Shown piece by piece: positions 10,770-15,319 of a stretch of DNA of 15,319 nucleotides. A model generated the notes under the pieces. The model saw only the letters and a program-made list of their open reading frames with translations. It was not told the origin of the DNA and made no database searches. The DNA comes from Candidatus Hydrogenedentota bacterium. GTDB taxonomy: Bacteria > Hydrogenedentota > Hydrogenedentia > Hydrogenedentales > JAGMZX01. The DNA is taken from contig JAKQEQ010000096.1 of NCBI GenBank assembly GCA_029556545.1, positions 1 to 15,319 on the forward strand, written 5' to 3'. The position numbers and the translations under genes are program-made. The first letter of the stretch is position 1, and each line of letters begins with the position of its first letter.

Positions 10770-13025
10770 ATGAACCGCAGAGACTTCTTGCGGACAGCTT
10801 CGGGGGCCGCGGTCATCGCGGCGGGGCCGACCGTATCCGTTAGCGCGCGCCCGTCCGACACAACAACGTTGCCTCCGAGCCGTTGGGATGATTTCTGGCG
10901 TCCGGATACGCCGTGCCGCCTTTCGGAGACCACGCGGCGACTCGCGGCGCGCGCCATTTCCGGCGAGCACGGCCGCGCGATGGCCCGCGCGACCTTCGCG
11001 TTGGACCCGGCAGCGGTTGCTGACCTATCGCCGGACATGCGCTACGCCCGCGCGGTGCAACTCGTCGCGGAACAAGCGCCGCTTCGCGTGCTTCCCAGCG
11101 AACTGATTGTCGGGTCCGCGACGCTGCTCGAAGCACCGGCCCATCTGGCCCCCCTTGCGGATGTTCACAGCACCAGCCATACGACGCTCGGATTCGCGCA
11201 GGTCTTGCGCTCGGGCTACCGAGGTCTCCGGCAACGTATCGAGGATCGCCTCGCGCGGGAGCCGCAAGCCGGCGTCTCCCCCACTCCCGGTTCCGGGGGC
11301 GCGGACCTGCTCGAAGCCATGCTGGTCTGCCTGGACGCGGCGGCGGTCTGGCACAGACGCTACATGGACCTGCTCGACGAACGCATCGCCGCGAGCGACG
11401 GCGTTGAGCGCGAGACCTACACGCACACCCGCGACGCCTTGCGCAACGTACCGGAGAATCCGCCCGAGACCTTTCACGAGGCAGTGCAGTCGCTGTGGTT
11501 CATGTACGCCTTCCAACGGCTCATGGGCACGTGGTCCGGCATCGGGCGCATCGACGAGATGCTCGGGCCGCATCTCGAACGGGACCTCGAAGCCGGGCGC
11601 CTCACGCTCGACGAGGCTCGGGAAATTCTCGCCCATTTCTGGATCAAGGGCTGCGAATGGATTGGCGCGTTCGATACGCGCGGCTCCGGTGACGCGCAGC
11701 ACTACCAGAACGTCATCCTCGCCGGCGTGGACCCGACGGGGCGGGAAGTCACGAATGCCGTGACGTATCTCGTCCTCGACATCGTCGAGGAACTGCACAT
11801 CAGCGATTTCCCGATCGCGGTGCGCCTGAATCGCAACACGCCGCGCCGATTGCTGCGGCGCATGGCCGAGGTGCAGCGCCACGGCGGCGGCATTGTCGCC
11901 GCGTACAACGAGGACGTGGCCATCGAGGCTCTCACGCGATTCGGCTATCCCGTCGAGGAGGCGCGCACCTTCGCCAACGACGGCTGCTGGGAAATGCTCG
12001 TCCCCGGCAGGACGGCCTTCATCTACGTGCCCTTCGACGCGCTCGGCCTTTTGCACGGCGCGCTCGGGCTACACGACCCGGCGCAGCCCGCGCCGGACTT
12101 CCCGGACTTCGAGACCTGCTACGCCGCCTTCCGCGAACGGCTCGCGGCGCATCTCGACGGGTTTCACCAGATGGCGGACCAGCACTGGACGCAGGGGCCG
12201 CCCGCGCCGCTGGTCTCCATGTTCGTCGAGGATTGTATCGAACGCGCGCAAAGCTACTACGCGCGCGGCGCGCGCTACAACGTGATTGCGCCGCACGCGG
12301 GCGGTCTCGCCAACGTCGCGAACAGCCTGCTGGTCATCAAGCGTCTGGTCTACGAGGACCGTTATCTGACCTTGCCGGAATTCGTCGAGGTGCTGCGGTC
12401 CGACTGGGACGGCCACGAGCACCTGCGGCAATTGGTGCTGAACCGTTTCACGTTCTACGGAAATGACGATGACGAAGCGGACGCGATGGTGCGGCGGGTC
12501 TTCGACGACTACACCGCGCTGGCGGGACAGGTCCGCGATCGCAACGGCGTCCTGCGGCCCACGGGTATCAGCACCTTCGGGCGCGAGATTGAGTGGAGTT
12601 TCCCCGAGGGACCCCGGCGCGCGTCCCCGGACGGGTACAAGCGCGGCGCGGTGCTCGCCACGAATTTCTCGCCGTCGCCCGGCACAGACCTGCAAGGCCC
12701 GACCGCGGTACTCCAGTCGTACTGCAAAATGGACTTCACCAAGACGCCGAACTGCGCCACAGTCGAACTCAAGGTCCATCCCGAGAGTGTCAAGGACGAA
12801 CGGGGACTCGACGCGATGGTCGCGCTGCTCGAAAGTTTTGTCCGCCTCGGCGGCATGTTCATGCATGTCGACGTGGTTGACTCCGCGATGCTCATCGACG
12901 CGCAGCGCCACCCCGAGAAATACCCGAACTTCGCCGTGCGCATCGCCGGCTGGTCCGCCCGCTTCGCCACGCTCGACAAGCACTGGCAGGACATGGTCAT
13001 CCAGCGCACGCAGCAACGGGTCTGA
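10770..13025 (+). CDS. Tat-signalled glycyl radical enzyme (pyruvate formate-lyase-like family)
   Basis: The 751-residue protein begins with a twin-arginine signal (NRRDFLRT, residues 2-9), a weakly hydrophobic stretch and a likely cleavage after SVSA (residue 26). The rest looks like a full glycyl radical enzyme. The PFL-like region covers ~80-600. The thiyl Cys is probably C406 in NDGCWEM, with a Glu two residues on as in glycerol, choline and hydroxyproline eliminases rather than PFL's Cys-Cys. SPSPGTDLQGPTA is at ~634-646. The C-terminal glycyl loop is VRIAGW (723-728, radical Gly727), followed by SARFATLDKHWQDMVIQRT. Known members do radical C-C, C-O or C-N cleavage in the anoxic cytoplasm after activation by a radical-SAM activase. 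No activase is nearby. An eliminase-type reaction is an inference; the substrate is unknown. Confidence 0.85.
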   Translation: MNRRDFLRTASGAAVIAAGPTVSVSARPSDTTTLPPSRWDDFWRPDTPCRLSETTRRLAARAISGEHGRAMARATFALDPAAVADLSPDMRYARAVQLVAEQAPLRVLPSELIVGSATLLEAPAHLAPLADVHSTSHTTLGFAQVLRSGYRGLRQRIEDRLAREPQAGVSPTPGSGGADLLEAMLVCLDAAAVWHRRYMDLLDERIAASDGVERETYTHTRDALRNVPENPPETFHEAVQSLWFMYAFQRLMGTWSGIGRIDEMLGPHLERDLEAGRLTLDEAREILAHFWIKGCEWIGAFDTRGSGDAQHYQNVILAGVDPTGREVTNAVTYLVLDIVEELHISDFPIAVRLNRNTPRRLLRRMAEVQRHGGGIVAAYNEDVAIEALTRFGYPVEEARTFANDGCWEMLVPGRTAFIYVPFDALGLLHGALGLHDPAQPAPDFPDFETCYAAFRERLAAHLDGFHQMADQHWTQGPPAPLVSMFVEDCIERAQSYYARGARYNVIAPHAGGLANVANSLLVIKRLVYEDRYLTLPEFVEVLRSDWDGHEHLRQLVLNRFTFYGNDDDEADAMVRRVFDDYTALAGQVRDRNGVLRPTGISTFGREIEWSFPEGPRRASPDGYKRGAVLATNFSPSPGTDLQGPTAVLQSYCKMDFTKTPNCATVELKVHPESVKDERGLDAMVALLESFVRLGGMFMHVDVVDSAMLIDAQRHPEKYPNFAVRIAGWSARFATLDKHWQDMVIQRTQQRV

Positions 13026-13035
13026 GGCGCGCGGT

Positions 13036-13545
13036 CTATACCGTCGTGCCTGCCTTTCCGGGCACGTAGGGCTCGATAATCACGCGGTTCGAGGAGATCC
13101 GCCACTTCGCCGCGTAGTTTTGCTCGTAATAGCGGTCGTTCAACTCGTGGATCAGGTCCTGACAGTCGCTTATATCCGCCTCCATCAGGTCCCGCATGGA
13201 CAAGATGCCGCAATACTGGTTGTTGCTGTCCACGACGATGAGATGGCGCACGTGATGCGTCACCATGATCGCCTTGGCCATGCGGCTTTCGTCGTCCAGG
13301 TGCACGATATTCACCGCCGTGCTCATCACGTCGCGCACGCGCACCTTGTCCGGGTCCAGTCCTTTATAGACGACGCGCGCGAGTACGTCGCGCTCCGAGA
13401 ACACGCCCACAAGCTCGTCGCCGCTCTTTACGGCGGCCGCGCCAATCTTGCGCTCGCATAGTTCGCGGACCGCCTCGCGCACGGTCGCGTCCGCCTCGAC
13501 CCAGAACGGGTCCCATTTCCGCACTACGCTTTGAATCACACTCAT
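13036..13545 (-). CDS. Paired CBS-domain protein
   Basis: The 169-residue protein has two CBS motifs: ~10-65, ending in GVFSERDVLARVV, and ~68-122, with VRDVMST at the start and GILSMRDLM at the end. Such pairs bind adenine nucleotides (AMP, ATP, SAM) and act as energy sensors, but no catalytic domain is attached. The ~45-residue tail (NDRYYEQNYAAKWR and VIIEPYVPG) is not recognised. A strong AAGGAGG ribosome site lies at 13550-13556. It converges on the glycyl radical enzyme gene with only 10 bases between stops and diverges from the aminotransferase gene. Its partner protein is unknown. Confidence 0.9.
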   Translation of the reverse strand: MSVIQSVVRKWDPFWVEADATVREAVRELCERKIGAAAVKSGDELVGVFSERDVLARVVYKGLDPDKVRVRDVMSTAVNIVHLDDESRMAKAIMVTHHVRHLIVVDSNNQYCGILSMRDLMEADISDCQDLIHELNDRYYEQNYAAKWRISSNRVIIEPYVPGKAGTTV

Positions 13546-13604
13546 CGCCCCTCCTTTCCGGCATCGGACATCGTTCCTTTTCGCCCCGTCCGACGCCTGC
13601 TTTG

Positions 13605-13613
13605 TGTTATGCT
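13605..13613 (+). promoter_or_regulatory. Candidate extended -10 promoter for the aminotransferase gene
   Basis: TGT followed directly by TATGCT fits an extended -10 element (TGn plus a 4/6 box). No -35 box is visible at 16-18 bases upstream. The predicted start, near 13620, falls just before the inverted repeats at 13622-13667. Confidence 0.3.
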
Positions 13614-13621
13614 CACGTCAA

Positions 13622-13667
13622 GGCGCACCGACGCCCCCAAAGGCGTCGTACCCGGTCCGGGTGCGCC
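13622..13667 (+). promoter_or_regulatory. Structured leader element upstream of the aminotransferase gene
   Basis: GGCGCACC (13622-13629) pairs with GGTGCGCC (13660-13667). Directly stacked inside it, GACGCC (13630-13635) pairs with GGCGTC (13642-13647) around a 6-base loop. The 12-base bulge (13648-13659) can itself form a competing hairpin, ACCCGG with CCGGGT (13650-13662), which would break the outer stem. No T-run follows, so it is not a standard terminator. It could be an RNA switch, a protein site or a transcript-stabilising end. Confidence 0.4.
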
Positions 13668-13715
13668 GCAGCTGACTTGTCGCCATTCACCCGCAACAGA
13701 AGGAACACAGGCTCC

Positions 13716-14933
13716 ATGACGGATTCTTCCCGGCTCGCCCTCCTGGGCGGTGTCCCCGTGCGCGACGAGGCGCGGCGCCCCTGGCCCAAGTGGCCGATTT
13801 CGGACGAACTGGAGCGCGCGACGATGCTCGAGGTGCTCGAAAGCGGCGCGTGGTGGTACGGCGAGCGCGTGCGCCGCTTCGAGGACCGCTACGCGGCCTT
13901 TCAGGGGGCGGCCCACTGCGTTTCCTGCACCAGCGGCACGACCGCGCTCGAAATCGCCTTGCAGGCCCTCGGCGTGCAGCCCGGCGACGAAATCATTACC
14001 TCCCCGTACACCTTCGTCGCCACGGCCTCCGCCGTCGTCCGTCTCGGCGCGGTCCCGGTCTTCGCGGATGTCGACGACTCGTGGTGCATCGACCCCGATC
14101 GCATCGAGGCCGCCGTCACCCCGCGAACCCGCGGCATCGTCCCGGTCCACTTCGGCGGGAGAATCTGCGACATGGACCGCATCAACGCGCTTGCCGACGA
14201 GCGAGGGCTGTTCGTGTTGGAGGACGCCTGCCACGCCTGGGGCAGCCGCTGGAACGAACGTGGCGCGGGCGTTCTGGGCCGCTGCGGCGTGTTCAGTTTC
14301 CAGCACTCGAAGAACATCACGGCGGGCGAGGGCGGCGCCATCGTGACGAACGACGAAGACCTCGCGCTGCTTTGCCGGTCGTTGGTCAACTGCGGGCGCG
14401 ACCCGGTGAAAGGATGGTACCTGCACGTGAACTTCGGGACGAACGCGCGCCTCACCGAGTTCGCGGCCGCCATCCTCGATGCACAACTCGAACGACTTAA
14501 AGACCAGACCGCGCGCCGCGAACACAACGCGGCCCTGCTAAATGAGGCGCTCGCGCAGATCGAGGGTCTCGAACCGCAACCAGGCGACCACCGCATCACG
14601 CGGCGGTCCTACCACCTGTACTGCCTGCGCATCGACCCCGACCGCTTCGGCTGCCCCCGTGATCGGTTCATCGAGGCCGCCCGCGCGGAAGGCCTGCCCA
14701 TCGGCGCGGGGTATCCCGTGCCGCTGTACAAACAACCCGCGTTTGTTGACGCCGCGTTTCACGATTACCGCGCCTGTCACTGCCCGCGGGCCAACGACCT
14801 GTGCGAACGGAGCGGCATGTGGTTCCGGCATTCGCTGCTCCTCGGCTCCGAGGACGACATGCGCGAGATCATCGCCATCGCACACAAGATAAAGGCCAAT
14901 GTCGCCGAACTGCGGACCACCGACAACGCTTGA
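13716..14933 (+). CDS. DegT/DnrJ/EryC1/StrS-family PLP aminotransferase
   Basis: The 405-residue cytoplasmic enzyme has the fold-type I features of this family: SGTT (73-76), EDACHAWG (169-176; Asp170 contacts the PLP ring nitrogen), and PLP Lys199 in FSFQHSKNITAGEGG. Members usually transfer an amino group from glutamate or glutamine to a keto-sugar or cyclitol. The N-terminus (LALLGGVPVR) and the SGAWWYGERVRRFE region recall the AHBA synthase and scyllo-inosose aminotransferase (StsC) branch. I chose ATG 13716 because family similarity begins there; an in-frame start at 13602 would run through the structured leader. No nucleotide-sugar, Gfo/Idh or glycosyltransferase gene lies beside it, so the substrate cannot be told from context. 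Confidence 0.9.
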   Translation: MTDSSRLALLGGVPVRDEARRPWPKWPISDELERATMLEVLESGAWWYGERVRRFEDRYAAFQGAAHCVSCTSGTTALEIALQALGVQPGDEIITSPYTFVATASAVVRLGAVPVFADVDDSWCIDPDRIEAAVTPRTRGIVPVHFGGRICDMDRINALADERGLFVLEDACHAWGSRWNERGAGVLGRCGVFSFQHSKNITAGEGGAIVTNDEDLALLCRSLVNCGRDPVKGWYLHVNFGTNARLTEFAAAILDAQLERLKDQTARREHNAALLNEALAQIEGLEPQPGDHRITRRSYHLYCLRIDPDRFGCPRDRFIEAARAEGLPIGAGYPVPLYKQPAFVDAAFHDYRACHCPRANDLCERSGMWFRHSLLLGSEDDMREIIAIAHKIKANVAELRTTDNA

Positions 14934-14957
14934 GACGCGATGTGCGCGGGGTCAGCC

Positions 14958-15176
14958 ATGAAAACGTCTCGTTCTAGACCGAACCGCGGGCCGATCAACC
15001 ACCACCCCGTCATTCCCGCGGAAGCGGGAATCCAGCGGGCACAGAACCGCGTCGCGAAGACCGTAACCTGCCCGCACTGCCGCTACGAGCGGCCGCGCCG
15101 CGATCCGCACTGCCCCCTGTGCGGCTACCCTTGGCCGTGGCTGAAACGACCCAAAGACGCGTCCGGGCAAGAATAG
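14958..15176 (+). CDS. Small zinc-ribbon protein
   Basis: The C-terminal half holds two CxxC knuckles, CPHC (38-41) and CPLC (52-55), typical of a zinc ribbon, followed by GYPWPWLKRPKD. The N-terminal part includes VIPAEAGIQ (residues 18-26), which is simply the translation of a palindromic repeat at 15012-15031. The start is therefore unsure: ATG 14958 has a GGGG stretch upstream, while ATG 14940 would add six residues. It follows the aminotransferase by 24 bases. Function is unknown, but nucleic-acid or protein binding is usual for such knuckles. Confidence 0.55.
   Translation: MKTSRSRPNRGPINHHPVIPAEAGIQRAQNRVAKTVTCPHCRYERPRRDPHCPLCGYPWPWLKRPKDASGQE
15012..15031. repeat. Palindromic repeat (CATTCCCGC...GCGGGAATCC type)
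   Basis: ATTCCCGC and GCGGGAAT form a perfect 8-bp inverted repeat around GGAA. Repeats of this type are dispersed in many bacterial genomes and are often translated as 'VIPAEAGIQ' in spurious or extended reading frames. Here it lies inside the N-terminal part of the zinc-ribbon gene. Confidence 0.75.
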
Positions 15177-15180
15177 GCCC

Positions 15181-15245
15181 CGTTGCCTCATCAGAAAATC
15201 TACCCGAAATGGGATTCGTTGCCTCACCCAAAAACCTACCCGAAG
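15181..15245. repeat. Two imperfect direct repeats, 36-bp period
   Basis: Copies start at 15181 and 15217. Both begin CGTTGCCTCA and share AAAA and CTACCCGAA with a few differences between. Only two copies are visible, directly after the zinc-ribbon stop. They may be a short tandem duplication or the edge of a larger repeated element. Confidence 0.6.
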
Positions 15246-15259
15246 GGGAAACGGTCTTG

Positions 15260-15319
15260 ATGGGGATTCCGGGCCTCGTTTCGACCCGGTCGGGACTGCT
15301 GCCGGCGGGGTGGTCCGCT
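15260..15319 (+). CDS. Possible start of a further gene, cut by the window edge
   Basis: ATG 15260 follows a GGGGA at 15245-15249 and opens a frame of 20 codons to the edge (MGIPGLVSTRSGLL...). It is too short to identify and may be chance. Confidence 0.15.
   Translation, partial: MGIPGLVSTRSGLLPAGWSA

Noticed and set aside
13602-13715. N-terminal extension of the aminotransferase from an upstream ATG
   Set aside because: The added 38 residues are basic and without family likeness, and the DNA forms the inverted repeats of the leader; family similarity starts at ATG 13716.
15181-15245. CRISPR fragment
   Set aside because: Only two imperfect copies with a few bases between them; no spacer-sized unique sequence.

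Overview
The window is about 15.3 kb of GC-rich bacterial DNA from an uncultured-looking lineage. A secreted protein with long Glu-Gly linkers and Cys-rich inserts, a Tat-signalled glycyl-radical-type enzyme, and a compact trp operon lacking trpE/trpG together suggest the Planctomycetota or Hydrogenedentota neighbourhood. That placement is an inference from protein style, not from a marker gene. I see no rRNA, tRNA, CRISPR array, insertion sequence or phage gene.

Layout. (1) 1-3245, minus strand: the N-terminal ~1081 residues of a very large exported modular protein whose frame runs off the left edge. It has a signal region, an Ig-like domain, Glu-Gly linkers holding two identical 35-residue Cys modules, a beta-propeller-like region, and two related Cys-containing beta modules. 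(2) 3246-3597: divergent intergenic region. (3) 3598-4926, plus: a PHP-domain-like protein with an altered second metal motif. (4) 4927-5060: a gap with a 7-bp tandem repeat that forms a perfect G-quadruplex motif on the minus strand. (5) 5061-9639, plus: trpD-trpC-trpF-trpB-trpA and a 63-residue protein, every junction overlapping. (6) 9640-9678: a hairpin between converging genes. (7) 9679-10587, minus: a membrane-anchored M14 zinc carboxypeptidase. (8) 10770-13025, plus: a glycyl radical enzyme with a Tat signal and its own recognisable promoter. (9) 13036-13545, minus: a paired-CBS-domain protein. (10) 13716-14933, plus: a DegT/StrS-family aminotransferase behind a structured leader. (11) 14958-15176, plus: a small zinc-ribbon protein containing a palindromic repeat. 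(12) 15177-15319: two direct repeats and possibly the start of another gene.

The trp genes turn anthranilate into tryptophan (TrpD, TrpF, TrpC, then TrpA/TrpB). Anthranilate synthase must be encoded elsewhere. Family-diagnostic catalytic residues are visible in all five, so the pathway segment looks functional. The rest are single-gene units in alternating orientation with no obvious shared pathway. The most unusual gene is the glycyl radical enzyme: this family is normally cytoplasmic, oxygen-sensitive and activated by a radical-SAM partner, yet here it carries a Tat export signal, a Trp in the glycyl loop, and no activase beside it.
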